DNA of 23,305 bases from a virus. Shown here one piece after another: positions 1-8,731 of the stretch. How positions within the stretch are numbered: the stretch's first letter is position 1; each line of letters begins with the position of its first letter. A program made the position numbers and the translations under genes. The stretch covers positions 1-23,305 of IMG/VR virus record IMGVR_UViG_3300044633_000899. One strand, 5' to 3'. Under the pieces are notes generated by a model that was given only the letters and a program-made list of their open reading frames with translations, was not told where the DNA came from and made no database searches.

Positions 1-1739
1 GTATTGGTCAAACCCCAGAAGAGTTAAATTACCAATACTATAGAAATCTAATATTAAATTCGGCTTACTTATTCAAGTCAAAAGGAACCCGTAAATCTAT
101 TGAAATATTATTACGATTAATTGGTGCACCAGAAATGTTAGTTGAATTTAATGAATACATTTATATTGCTGACCAAAAGATAAATTTAAATGATTTTGAA
201 AAACAATATCAGTTAATAACTGGTGGTACCTATAACCAAGAATTACCGGTGTTAGATACCACTGATATCTTCTCAATTATGGGAACACAATATACAGGGT
301 TTACAACACAAACAATATCACAAAATGTTGATACCGTATTAGAAGATTACCCAATTGATGATCTTGGTTATCCAGCAATGCCCCAACAAAGTGATTCGTT
401 TTTCTATCAAATCGGTGGTGGTTGGTTTGAGTCAACACCGCAGCACAGAATGCCCGAAAAGGTAGATGTAACAAATAGTGTATTTACTGGTGAGAATCCA
501 ACATTCCAAACGACATTACTACCTTTTAATTATGGTGAACAGTACCTACAAAGATACCGACAATTTCCATATATGAATTTAGGTTTTAGGTTAAGAAAGG
601 TTATTGACAATAAAAAAAGTTGGACAGACGAAGAAGACACTTTAAGAAGAAGTTTTGATGGGAATTTTAATGCGTATTATGAGGTTGGTGATGAAAATTT
701 AACAATTAACGTTAAAAACGTTGACATACATATGAATCCAGCACAAGGTTTGGTTTATGACGTGTATACAATGTCCAGAGCGTATAATTACCCAATACCA
801 AACGAGGGTTTGAATTATGTTAAACCAACATATTGTGATCCGACACCAAATAGTCAATACCCAAAAAGAGGTGGGATTGACTGGACAGAAATAAATCCTA
901 AACCAAAACAAAAGACGTTTTTTGAATTTGCACAAACATTTTGGCGAAATATGATAAACGTTAGAAATAGACAATACATAACAGATGGTAAAACTGGGGG
1001 TTACCCAACTTTACAATCAATATATTGGAAATATTTAGAATCAGATTCGGCGATTAATATACCAAACGACAATTTCACGTATCAAACAATGATTAATTAC
1101 GTGCATGGCCTTGGTGATTATTGGATTCGGTTAATTGAACAAATGGTTCCAGCAACAACAATATGGAATACGGGTGTTAAGTATGAGAACTCAATTTTCC
1201 ACAGACAAAAATTTGTTTGGAGAAGACAATCTGGTTGTCAGATTATCCCAGTACCGTGTAAACCGTGTTCATTAGTCAGTCAACTATTTGTGTATGATTG
1301 TCCAATCCAAGCCGTAGATTGTTCATTATATCCTTGGGGTTCTGACCCAACAGTTAATTCATTTGGTGTTGTTTTAAGTTCGGTGGTTAATAAGTATTTA
1401 TTAAATAATGGTTATGACCCAACAAATGATTGTGTTTTAAATTCAATTGAATCAACTTGGTATTTGGATGTTAGTGTTAACGGTGATACATTAGTATCAC
1501 AAGAATTTTTCACTGGTTTTGGATACACATTAAGTGGTACTAGTTACCCAACAACAATTGAATGGCTTAACGCAGTAAACAACATAAATTCTGAACTACA
1601 AATTTTTGGTTTGAGTGTTATAATTAACGATGTTGATGAAACAATAACGGTATATAATAATAATTGTATACCACTAAGTACTCAAAATCAATTTGAATTT
1701 AATGTGGGTATAAACTTTGATATAACGTGTAATAATTAA
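1..1739 (+). CDS. Large virion structural protein, 5'-truncated by the window
   Basis: The frame is open from the first bases (codons begin at position 3), so the first internal ATG at 135 is not the true start and at least 578 residues are present. The upstream part reads as a conserved-looking segment (YLFKSKGTRKSIEILLRLIG). The middle is rich in aromatic residues and resembles large tail or baseplate-associated proteins of Bacteroidota phages (FFEFAQTFWRNM, then QMVPATTIWNTG and FHRQKFVWRRQ). The last ~105 residues, after a Cys-rich joint (CQIIPVPCKPCS), form a separate module related to one inside the next gene. The stop overlaps the next start (TAATG), indicating translational coupling. 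A virion role is inferred from size, composition and neighbours; the exact position in the particle is unknown. Confidence 0.7.
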   Translation, partial: IGQTPEELNYQYYRNLILNSAYLFKSKGTRKSIEILLRLIGAPEMLVEFNEYIYIADQKINLNDFEKQYQLITGGTYNQELPVLDTTDIFSIMGTQYTGFTTQTISQNVDTVLEDYPIDDLGYPAMPQQSDSFFYQIGGGWFESTPQHRMPEKVDVTNSVFTGENPTFQTTLLPFNYGEQYLQRYRQFPYMNLGFRLRKVIDNKKSWTDEEDTLRRSFDGNFNAYYEVGDENLTINVKNVDIHMNPAQGLVYDVYTMSRAYNYPIPNEGLNYVKPTYCDPTPNSQYPKRGGIDWTEINPKPKQKTFFEFAQTFWRNMINVRNRQYITDGKTGGYPTLQSIYWKYLESDSAINIPNDNFTYQTMINYVHGLGDYWIRLIEQMVPATTIWNTGVKYENSIFHRQKFVWRRQSGCQIIPVPCKPCSLVSQLFVYDCPIQAVDCSLYPWGSDPTVNSFGVVLSSVVNKYLLNNGYDPTNDCVLNSIESTWYLDVSVNGDTLVSQEFFTGFGYTLSGTSYPTTIEWLNAVNNINSELQIFGLSVIINDVDETITVYNNNCIPLSTQNQFEFNVGINFDITCNN

Positions 1740-4105
1740 TGTCAATAATAATAAATAACTATTCGGTAACTGGCGACTGCTCAAACCTTGGTGTTGGTGC
1801 TGTGTATTTTAATATAACTGGAGATAGTCCAACTTGGGCTGTTAGCGAAATAACAACAAGTGGTTTATTACCAACATCGGCATCAACGACAGATTATTAT
1901 GTGGATAATTTACCACCTGGTAATTACTTTGTTGAAATCATTGATTCTGGGATACCCACACAAGAAACCATAATATTACCAGTTTATATATCATCGGGAA
2001 CTTGTGTTTCAATAGAGACTGAAGGTACAAATTGTGGTATTACCAATGGATCTATAACAGCAACAACGGCAAACGTTTACGGACCAATTGATTTTTATTT
2101 ATTTGACATTAATGATAATTTAGTTAATTTAGCAATTGGTGTAACAAATGACTACGTGTTTAATAGTTTATCTGCCGACACATATTATGTTGTTGCAGAT
2201 GATGGTGGTGGTTGTACTGGTAGATCAGAATCTTGTATAATATACACCTCAACATCAATAACATACGGACTATACGTTGTAAACGACGCCAATTGTGTTT
2301 CAACGGCGGGAAGTGGTAAGATATTTGTAACAGGTTTAACAGGTAACCCACCATTCACGTATCTTTGGTCTAATGGTGAATTAACAAATCAAATTGAAAA
2401 TTTAATACCTGGAGCATACTCTGTAACAGTAACAGATAGTTTAGGTTGTTCACTAATACAAACCGCAATCGTTAATAATGTAAATCCAGTAACTTTTGGG
2501 TCATTTATAACAACACCACCAACTTGTTTTAGTAATGATGGTGAGATTGACGTGATTATAGTTGATGGTACAGCACCATATTATTATAGTGGTAGTAATG
2601 GTGATACAGTTATAACATATTCTCAAAATTACACATTTACTGGATTAAGTTCGGGTGGCTTCACCGTGTTTGTACAAGACGCTGGACTATGTAGTTTTAC
2701 ACAATCAACAACATTAATAACACCTAATAGTTTTTCTGTTGTAAGTGTCAACACAACTAACTCAAACTGTGGTAATAACGGACAGGTTGATGTTATAATA
2801 AATAGTGGTGGGGGTTTAGGTAGTTTTACATATTCGTTAACAAACTCAAGTGGTAATACGATATCTGATACAACACCATCAATAACATATTCATTCCCAA
2901 ACCTAAGTTCGGATACTTACACATTAACAATAACTGATGGTACTTGTACATATACGACAACCGTAACGATTAATAACGTAATATTATTCGGAATAAGTAC
3001 CTCAATAACAGGTACAACTTGTGGTTTAAATAACGGATCCGTACAAATTACCGCAACAACTGGGGGTACGTTACCATATACATACTCAATAAATGGGTTA
3101 ACACCATCTCAACAAACAATATTTAACAATTTAACATCAGGAAATTACATTGCAACGGTAACTGATTTTAATGGTTGTTCACAAACACAGAATTTTAGTA
3201 TTTCAGCATCAACAGGTGTGTTTTTTGATTTATCAACAACACAACCGATAACGGGTAATGATGGGGAAATTGATGTTTTATTATATAATGGTGAACCACC
3301 ATTTACCTACAATTGGAGTACAAATGTTGGATCACAAACAGGATTAGTTGTTACTGGATTAACAGCCGGAACATACACACTAGAGGTCATTGATGATAAT
3401 GGTTGTGCATACACTAAAAGTACCATATTAAACGGTACTAATAGAGTCTCAACGTACCAAAAATACACTATTTGTGATACTCAATTTGAAAACACTGATA
3501 TTATTGGTAAACGAGGCATCCAACAAATGTACAACGAAGGTTTTTATGATTTAACATTAGATGATGTTAATTGTGTTGTAAATTCAGCAAAATTTACTGC
3601 AGTCCTAAATGTTAACGATGTTGTAAAAAACATTGAATTTTACACATCAAATGGTTTAACAGATTTCCCAAGTGATGTTTTATGGGTTGAAACAATTGTT
3701 AATAACTTAAAAACTTTTGACGGTATAGGTGACGTTATTGTGGACTATACAACAAACACAATACAGATTTTCAACGCGTGTGATATTGTTGGTAGTACTT
3801 GTAACCCACAAATTATTAACACATTATCCGATGTGAAAGTGATTATCAATTTATTGATTGATTATGATATTTCTTGTGTGTCGTGTGATGGACCAACAAC
3901 CACAACAACAACAACCTGTTTATTTAATGAGTTTGAAATACAACTTGGTAGTCCTTGTACTTTTTACTTATATGATTGTGATGGAAGTATATTTGATACG
4001 ATTAGTTTTGTTAGTGGTGGAACATATACTATTTGTGCCGCGAGTTACGGACATGATATATGTGCTGTTAGTTTACCAATAATTCTTGGTCCTTGTAACC
4101 CATAA
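1739..4105 (+). CDS. SprB-like repeat adhesin, probable tail-tip or fibre protein
   Basis: The 788-residue protein has about seven tandem immunoglobulin-like repeats of the SprB type (roughly residues 12-90, 99-166, 186-240, 263-320, 344-404, 428-482, 503-560). Each has the pattern Cys...NGS/G-E-I...PP/PY-TY...W-SNG...L-G-Y-VTV-D-GC; the third (PPFTYLWSNG, AYSVTVTDSLGC) is the clearest. Residues ~605-712 form a module related to the C-terminus of the preceding gene. A poly-Thr linker (720-726) then leads to a ~60-residue Cys-containing end (YLYDCDG) that recurs in the minus-strand gene at 12073-13344. SprB repeats are known from the gliding adhesin of Flavobacterium johnsoniae. Here they probably build an extended surface-binding virion protein. 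The start overlaps the previous stop by one base. Confidence 0.7.
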   Translation: MSIIINNYSVTGDCSNLGVGAVYFNITGDSPTWAVSEITTSGLLPTSASTTDYYVDNLPPGNYFVEIIDSGIPTQETIILPVYISSGTCVSIETEGTNCGITNGSITATTANVYGPIDFYLFDINDNLVNLAIGVTNDYVFNSLSADTYYVVADDGGGCTGRSESCIIYTSTSITYGLYVVNDANCVSTAGSGKIFVTGLTGNPPFTYLWSNGELTNQIENLIPGAYSVTVTDSLGCSLIQTAIVNNVNPVTFGSFITTPPTCFSNDGEIDVIIVDGTAPYYYSGSNGDTVITYSQNYTFTGLSSGGFTVFVQDAGLCSFTQSTTLITPNSFSVVSVNTTNSNCGNNGQVDVIINSGGGLGSFTYSLTNSSGNTISDTTPSITYSFPNLSSDTYTLTITDGTCTYTTTVTINNVILFGISTSITGTTCGLNNGSVQITATTGGTLPYTYSINGLTPSQQTIFNNLTSGNYIATVTDFNGCSQTQNFSISASTGVFFDLSTTQPITGNDGEIDVLLYNGEPPFTYNWSTNVGSQTGLVVTGLTAGTYTLEVIDDNGCAYTKSTILNGTNRVSTYQKYTICDTQFENTDIIGKRGIQQMYNEGFYDLTLDDVNCVVNSAKFTAVLNVNDVVKNIEFYTSNGLTDFPSDVLWVETIVNNLKTFDGIGDVIVDYTTNTIQIFNACDIVGSTCNPQIINTLSDVKVIINLLIDYDISCVSCDGPTTTTTTTCLFNEFEIQLGSPCTFYLYDCDGSIFDTISFVSGGTYTICAASYGHDICAVSLPIILGPCNP
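3893..3916 (+). repeat. Poly-Thr triplet linker
   Basis: A run of ACA/ACC codons encodes seven consecutive Thr, joining the repeat-bearing body of the adhesin to its C-terminal Cys module. It is one of several such linkers in the structural genes, all placed at domain joints. Confidence 0.8.
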
Positions 4106-4106
4106 T

Positions 4107-4412
4107 ATGTCACAATTAATAATATCAAATATCACAGGAGTAACACTACCATATAACATTTATGGTTGTGATTACTATGGAAATAACTGTATCTTATTAG
4201 CAACAATAACAACATCAACAACACCGATAACAATAGAATTACCATCAATGTTTATAACGTATCCAGCGTTAACGGTTAAATTAGGTAATTGTATTAATTG
4301 TGATTATAGTGAGTTTATAACCGCAAGTTGTTTTGTACCCCAATCTAAAAACTTTCAAACGGGGGAAATATTCTTTTTTATGGATGGTACTGAATATACT
4401 TTCCAAACATAA
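4107..4412 (+). CDS. Small Cys-containing virion-associated protein (paralogue of 13346-13567)
   Basis: This 101-residue protein is taken from the ATG one base after the adhesin stop; an upstream TTG at 4086 is in frame but would overlap that gene. Its first ~70 residues align with the minus-strand protein at 13346-13567. Shared positions are an I-S/T-NI start, a P-Y/F...Y-CD core, an N/T-CI pair, an E-L/I-PS-M/V-F motif and a later TVK. A single small beta-rich domain is likely. It has an extra tail (from ~residue 75, FVPQSKNFQTG) that the paralogue lacks. No signal peptide or membrane segment is visible. Function is unknown. Position directly after the adhesin suggests an accessory tail protein or a chaperone for its neighbour. 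Confidence 0.65.
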   Translation: MSQLIISNITGVTLPYNIYGCDYYGNNCILLATITTSTTPITIELPSMFITYPALTVKLGNCINCDYSEFITASCFVPQSKNFQTGEIFFFMDGTEYTFQT

Positions 4413-4414
4413 AG

Positions 4415-4430
4415 TATTTATAAATAAAAA
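4415..4430 (+). promoter_or_regulatory. A/T-rich start region with TATTTATAAATA motif
   Basis: The 18-base gap before the fibre gene contains TATTTATA (4415-4422) overlapping TATAAATA (4419-4426), then an A-run to the ATG at 4431, with no Shine-Dalgarno sequence. TATTTATA also lies before 7013 and 8732, and TATTTATT before 13567 on the minus strand. It may be a late-promoter element or just the A-rich start context used by flavobacteria. TATAAATA is the T4 late -10 octamer, but its spacing here would give an almost leaderless transcript. Confidence 0.3.
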
Positions 4431-5978
4431 ATGGGATTTTTAACTAGTAGAACAATAGCACCAACAGTAACGACAAACGACCTCGTACACATCGTAATTA
4501 CTGGTGATACATCACAAGGAAATCCATCAGGATCATCATATAAAGCAACTATTGGTCAAATAGGTTTAGCAATTGGTACTGGAAACACGATAACAATTAG
4601 TGGGGGTACAGACATTTCAGTTACGGGATCACACCCAAATTTTGGTATTAGTTTTACAGGAACAACAGGTGGTGATTATTTACCATTAAGTGGTGGTACA
4701 GTAAGTGGGGAAACCATATTTACAAGTGGTATAACAGCAAATACAATATCCGCAACAACCATTGGTACTAGTGGTAACTGTGTTGATGATATCTACGTAT
4801 ATAATATACATTCCTGTTCACCATTAAATATAAACCCATTGAATGAAGGTAATATTTATTTCGGACAAACAAGTGGTATTACAATTGATGTTACAAATAA
4901 TAGACTTGGTATTAATAACCCAACACCAACATATCCGTTAGATATTTTAGGTAATGGTAATTCTGGTAGTTTTTATTATACACCATCAAGTGCTGGAGGT
5001 CTTACTTTTTTAAGTGGTACCACAACAACACCAACAGACTCAATTGTGAGGTACGGAGTATCAACACCATCGTATTTAACAAAACCAACAGCATCAATGA
5101 CATTTGGTATTAGAGGGTGGGGTGATTCAACATATAATGCGTATGGTAATAATGGTGATGGTTTTATACGAGCCTCGGTTGAAGTGAATGGATTGACGTT
5201 TATAAAAGCCCAAGGATCGGGAACAAGTGATTATATTCGTTTCTTTGCTGGATCAAACCCAACACTAACACCAAACTTGATGATAAATGGTACAGGAGCA
5301 ACGCAAGGGTTTGTCGGTATCAACACATCAACACCAAGTCAAAGGTTACACGTTAGTGGAAATACGTTAATTGATGGTAGTCTTACTGCAACAACGGCAA
5401 ACACCTCAACATTGGTGATAAACACAACACCAACAACAGATCCTACAAATAATAATGTTTTAGTGAGGGATGTGTCAACCGGTGTTGTTAAACAAAGAGA
5501 TATTACAAGTACTTTAAATAAAAATTACGCATCTTTTTATGATACTGGTGATCAAACAGGTCTTGCTAATGCTGTATTAACTATGTCGGCAAACACATCA
5601 GATTCTTGGAATACTGGAATTACTTTAAGTGCAAATACAAGATTTGTAATACAAAACCCTGGTGTTTATAGTTTAGCGTTTAGTGGTCAAATGGTAAAAA
5701 CTGGTGGTAATACTGCTACGCACGCACACATATGGCTTTACCAAAATGGTCTTGATGTACCAAATAGTGCTAGTCAGATTGGGTTTCCTTCAAATTCTGT
5801 ATATATTGTTTCTGCTTGGAATTTCTTTTTTAGTACTACAACACCAAACGAATATGTTGAATTAAAATGGGAAATAAATAGTAATGTAGATAACCAATTG
5901 TCATTAAAGCATCAACCAGCGACTGGAAATGTACCGGCAATCCCATCTCTTATTGTTACTATTAACCAAGTAAATTAA
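4431..5978 (+). CDS. Tail fibre-like protein with C1q/TNF-like C-terminal domain
   Basis: The 515-residue protein is rich in Gly, Thr, Ser and Asn. Residues 1-110 carry short beta repeats of the 'GGDYLPLSGGTVSG' type common in phage fibres. Residues ~155-170 and ~290-330 each contain a 'GIN...TP...L-HV/DI-SG' motif (GINTSTPSQRLHVSG), typical of trimeric fibre shafts that often precede an intramolecular chaperone or knob. Residues ~364-515 look like a jelly-roll tip of the C1q/TNF/BclA type (FVIQNPGVYSLAFSGQM, HIWLYQNG, YVELKWEIN). This suggests a trimeric fibre whose tip binds a host surface ligand. It stands alone between short A/T-rich gaps. I see no peptidase-type chaperone motif. Confidence 0.7.
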   Translation: MGFLTSRTIAPTVTTNDLVHIVITGDTSQGNPSGSSYKATIGQIGLAIGTGNTITISGGTDISVTGSHPNFGISFTGTTGGDYLPLSGGTVSGETIFTSGITANTISATTIGTSGNCVDDIYVYNIHSCSPLNINPLNEGNIYFGQTSGITIDVTNNRLGINNPTPTYPLDILGNGNSGSFYYTPSSAGGLTFLSGTTTTPTDSIVRYGVSTPSYLTKPTASMTFGIRGWGDSTYNAYGNNGDGFIRASVEVNGLTFIKAQGSGTSDYIRFFAGSNPTLTPNLMINGTGATQGFVGINTSTPSQRLHVSGNTLIDGSLTATTANTSTLVINTTPTTDPTNNNVLVRDVSTGVVKQRDITSTLNKNYASFYDTGDQTGLANAVLTMSANTSDSWNTGITLSANTRFVIQNPGVYSLAFSGQMVKTGGNTATHAHIWLYQNGLDVPNSASQIGFPSNSVYIVSAWNFFFSTTTPNEYVELKWEINSNVDNQLSLKHQPATGNVPAIPSLIVTINQVN

Positions 5979-6012
5979 TTCACTTTAAAGATTTTAACAA
6001 TATATTTTCATT

Positions 6013-6990
6013 ATGAAAGATATTGTATTTGTAACCGCACAACCAGATGTCCCATATTTTCATTGGCAAGTTAAATTATACACACATAATTTTATGTCTT
6101 TAGGTATTAACCCAAACGATATCCACGTCGTCTTTTCAACATTAGGTAATAATGTATTGTCTGAGGGTGCAAATTCTTTAAAAGAACTAGGTATAAATGT
6201 ACATACATATAAAGATGAACGAACAAATAAAACATACATACCAAGTATAAAACCATACCTAATATCAAAATGGTTAGAACAATATCCACAGTTTGGTAAT
6301 TGTTTTTTCTTACACGACGCCGATATTATCTTTAGAGAATTACCAAATTTTGATGAACTATTAAACGATAATGTTTCTTATTTATCAGATACTATTGGTT
6401 ATATTGGATATGAATACATTATGGGTTGTTGTAAACGATATGAAAAACAACACCCAACAACCAACCAAGGACAGTTACTACAAGAAATGTGTGATATAAT
6501 TGGTATTGATGTTAACACAGTTAAGGATAATCAATTAAATTCTGGTGGTGGACAATACATTATAAAAAATACCGATCACAAATTATGGGAAAAGATCTAC
6601 AATGATTCAACACCTTTATATTCACAAATGTTAGACTATCAAAAACGATACCCAATAAATCCTGGTCAAATACAATTTTGGACGGCAGAAATGTGGTCTG
6701 TATTGTGGAACTTATGGTTATATGGGATTGAAACTAAAATTACAAAAGAATTAGATTTTTCTTGGGCGACAGATAGTATTGACGTATATAATAAAAAACC
6801 AATTTTACATATGGCTGGTATTACTGATAATCTAAAATTGACAAAATTCTATAAAGGTGAATATATTAATGTTAACCCAATACAAAAACTAAAAGAAAAC
6901 CCAAACCATTTTGATTATGTAGATAAAAATAATGCAACAATAAAATATATTGATGTTATGAAATCATACACCCAAAAAACGAATAATTGA
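6013..6990 (+). CDS. GT-A-type glycosyltransferase-like protein
   Basis: The 325-residue protein opens with a beta-alpha unit (IVFVTAQPDVPYFHWQV) and has a DxD-like metal/nucleotide-sugar motif at Asp102-Ala-Asp104 in the context FFLHDADIIF. An acceptor-loop-like QLNSGGGQ lies at 174-181, QFWTAEMW at 221-228 and HMAG at 266-269. These match the layout of GT-A glycosyltransferases found in large phages. No signal peptide or membrane helix is visible, so it should act in the cytoplasm. It sits between virion genes with Thr/Ser-rich linkers, so one inference is glycosylation of tail proteins; modification of DNA bases or host glycans is also possible. The donor and acceptor cannot be told from sequence. 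Confidence 0.65.
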   Translation: MKDIVFVTAQPDVPYFHWQVKLYTHNFMSLGINPNDIHVVFSTLGNNVLSEGANSLKELGINVHTYKDERTNKTYIPSIKPYLISKWLEQYPQFGNCFFLHDADIIFRELPNFDELLNDNVSYLSDTIGYIGYEYIMGCCKRYEKQHPTTNQGQLLQEMCDIIGIDVNTVKDNQLNSGGGQYIIKNTDHKLWEKIYNDSTPLYSQMLDYQKRYPINPGQIQFWTAEMWSVLWNLWLYGIETKITKELDFSWATDSIDVYNKKPILHMAGITDNLKLTKFYKGEYINVNPIQKLKENPNHFDYVDKNNATIKYIDVMKSYTQKTNN

Positions 6991-6991
6991 T

Positions 6992-7012
6992 TATTTATAA
7001 TAAAATAGAATA
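6992..7012 (+). promoter_or_regulatory. A/T-rich start region with TATTTATA motif
   Basis: TATTTATA (6992-6999) lies 13 bases before the next ATG in a 22-base gap lacking a Shine-Dalgarno sequence. It is a candidate member of the motif seen before other structural genes. Confidence 0.25.
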
Positions 7013-8695
7013 ATGGCCGAAGAAATATTTAGTTGTGATCAATGTCTTAACGTATCTTTTATAATTACCGCCATTGATTTTGTAAAACCTGTTGATTTAC
7101 AGATGTCTTACGATGGGATTAATGGTTTCTATAGTGGTGAAACACTTGGTGATATATATACTATTTATAACGACAATGGTGTTTGGATTATTGAAGATGA
7201 ACTTGTTATTTTAGCAACTGGTTCTACTTGTGATTGTCCATACAATTGTAATTGGGTTACAAATCCTAATTTAGATGTAACAATTAATGACCTTACAGTG
7301 GTTTCGTGTACACAAACTACAACAACCACATTTTATCCGTTTACAACCACCACAACAACACTACAACCAACACCAATCCAACCAACAAATGAATGTGACG
7401 TTATCACGATATTCCCAATGAATGTTATTTGTGAATCAACAAACCCAACATTTACAAACACGTTTGACGGTATTGCGACAATCTTAATTACTGGTGGGAC
7501 ACCACCTTATGAGATTTTATGGGATAATGGTGGTGTTGGTCCTTTTGTTACAAATTTAGGTGTTGGTGAATACGTTGCAACGATTAGTGATTATTATAAC
7601 GATTTTATAATTACAAGTACTTGTGTTTTAACAGCACAAACACCTGCGACAACAACTACAACATCAACAACTACATTACCTCAGTTTGGTAATCTTTGTT
7701 TTATTGTTTCTGGATATTTTGGTAGACTATATCAAACGCAATACATTAGTTTTGATTTTGATGGTTATATTAACGACAAACCTAGTTGGTTATCTGACGA
7801 TGGAGAATATTTCTTATATTGGAATACTGGTACAACATCACAATGGACTGTTTCTGGTTATACAGGTGGTGCAATTTTTAACCAAAACCCAAGTGTACCA
7901 CCAATTACTGGGTGGCAACATTTAGGTAAACAAAGTTTAGAAATTAATGTTTATGAAGGTGATTGTGTTTTTATCAACCCAATAACATTCCAGATTGGAA
8001 AAAATAACGCAACATGTATTAATGACGGATCCATTATTATTAATGCGAGTGGTGGAATACCACCATATGAATATTCATTAAATGGTGGGACTAATTTCGT
8101 AACAACACCAATAATAAATAACTTATCACCTGGTTCATACATTGTTTTAGTTAAGGATTCATTAAATAATATCTCAACAACACAAAACGTATTAATATCA
8201 CAAAATGTGACAAATACTGTGTATACATTAACATTAAATAAAGTTGGAAACAATATTACCATTGTGGTATCACCAACATTACCTATTGGAACATCAATAT
8301 CATTTGACGTTGTATATGAAAGTGTGTTTACTGTGGCACCATCACCAACTTCAGCTAGTTTTAATGGAAATTTAAATTTATTATTAAATGGTAGTCCAAT
8401 TATATCAAATTCACCAATAATAACGAATACAACAACATTTAATCCGTGTAATAATGGTAGTCTTTATACAACCAACAATAAACTAATTTGGACAAATGTT
8501 GTAATGGTAAATACATCAACACTTACAGGTTCTTTAACCGGTCAAATAACACCAAATACACCTTTACCATCTTGTTATTCTGCAAACAAAAGCAATTCCG
8601 TAACACTAAATAATGTAACAATAAGTGGTTGTCAGTGTTGTTCGGTTGTAATTACACAATTAGTGGTAGAAACAATATCACAAGGGTTTAATTAA
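7013..8695 (+). CDS. Modular virion protein with Thr linkers and SprB-like repeats
   Basis: The 560-residue protein is built of modules. An N-terminal Cys-containing domain (1-80, ending CDCPYNC) is followed by Thr-rich linkers (102-117), an SprB-like unit (~140-205, GGTPPYEILWDNGG) and a second Thr linker (212-221). Next is a Trp-rich domain (~225-310) with the pattern YFLYWN...W-TVSG...PPITGWQHLG, then another SprB-like unit (~325-395, GGIPPYEYSLNGG) and a Cys-rich C-terminus (SGCQCCS). The same style of modules appears in 1739-4105 and 12073-13344, so this is probably another adhesin or tail-tip component. No catalytic motif or signal peptide is visible. It lies between the glycosyltransferase and the tail/baseplate-like gene. 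Confidence 0.6.
   Translation: MAEEIFSCDQCLNVSFIITAIDFVKPVDLQMSYDGINGFYSGETLGDIYTIYNDNGVWIIEDELVILATGSTCDCPYNCNWVTNPNLDVTINDLTVVSCTQTTTTTFYPFTTTTTTLQPTPIQPTNECDVITIFPMNVICESTNPTFTNTFDGIATILITGGTPPYEILWDNGGVGPFVTNLGVGEYVATISDYYNDFIITSTCVLTAQTPATTTTTSTTTLPQFGNLCFIVSGYFGRLYQTQYISFDFDGYINDKPSWLSDDGEYFLYWNTGTTSQWTVSGYTGGAIFNQNPSVPPITGWQHLGKQSLEINVYEGDCVFINPITFQIGKNNATCINDGSIIINASGGIPPYEYSLNGGTNFVTTPIINNLSPGSYIVLVKDSLNNISTTQNVLISQNVTNTVYTLTLNKVGNNITIVVSPTLPIGTSISFDVVYESVFTVAPSPTSASFNGNLNLLLNGSPIISNSPIITNTTTFNPCNNGSLYTTNNKLIWTNVVMVNTSTLTGSLTGQITPNTPLPSCYSANKSNSVTLNNVTISGCQCCSVVITQLVVETISQGFN
7311..7372 (+). repeat. Thr-rich triplet linker
   Basis: Two runs of ACA/ACC/ACT codons (five and six Thr) separated by an aromatic-containing spacer end the N-terminal module and precede the first SprB-like unit. 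Confidence 0.75.
7647..7679 (+). repeat. Thr-rich triplet linker
   Basis: Codons for TTTTTSTTT separate the first SprB-like unit from the Trp-rich module. Together with the linker at 7311-7372 it brackets a ~95-residue cassette. Confidence 0.75.
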
Positions 8696-8717
8696 GTTAT
8701 AAAATCAATAAATTATA

Positions 8718-8731
8718 TATTTATATATTAA
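8718..8731 (+). promoter_or_regulatory. A/T-rich start region with TATTTATA motif
   Basis: TATTTATA (8718-8725) ends 6 bases before the ATG in a 36-base gap made almost wholly of A and T. There is no Shine-Dalgarno sequence. Its role as a promoter is unproven. Confidence 0.25.

Noticed and set aside
3858-4082. Second + strand open frame inside the adhesin C-terminus
   Set aside because: It is low-complexity (Gln run from the Thr tract read in another frame), nested inside a longer convincing gene and without its own start context.
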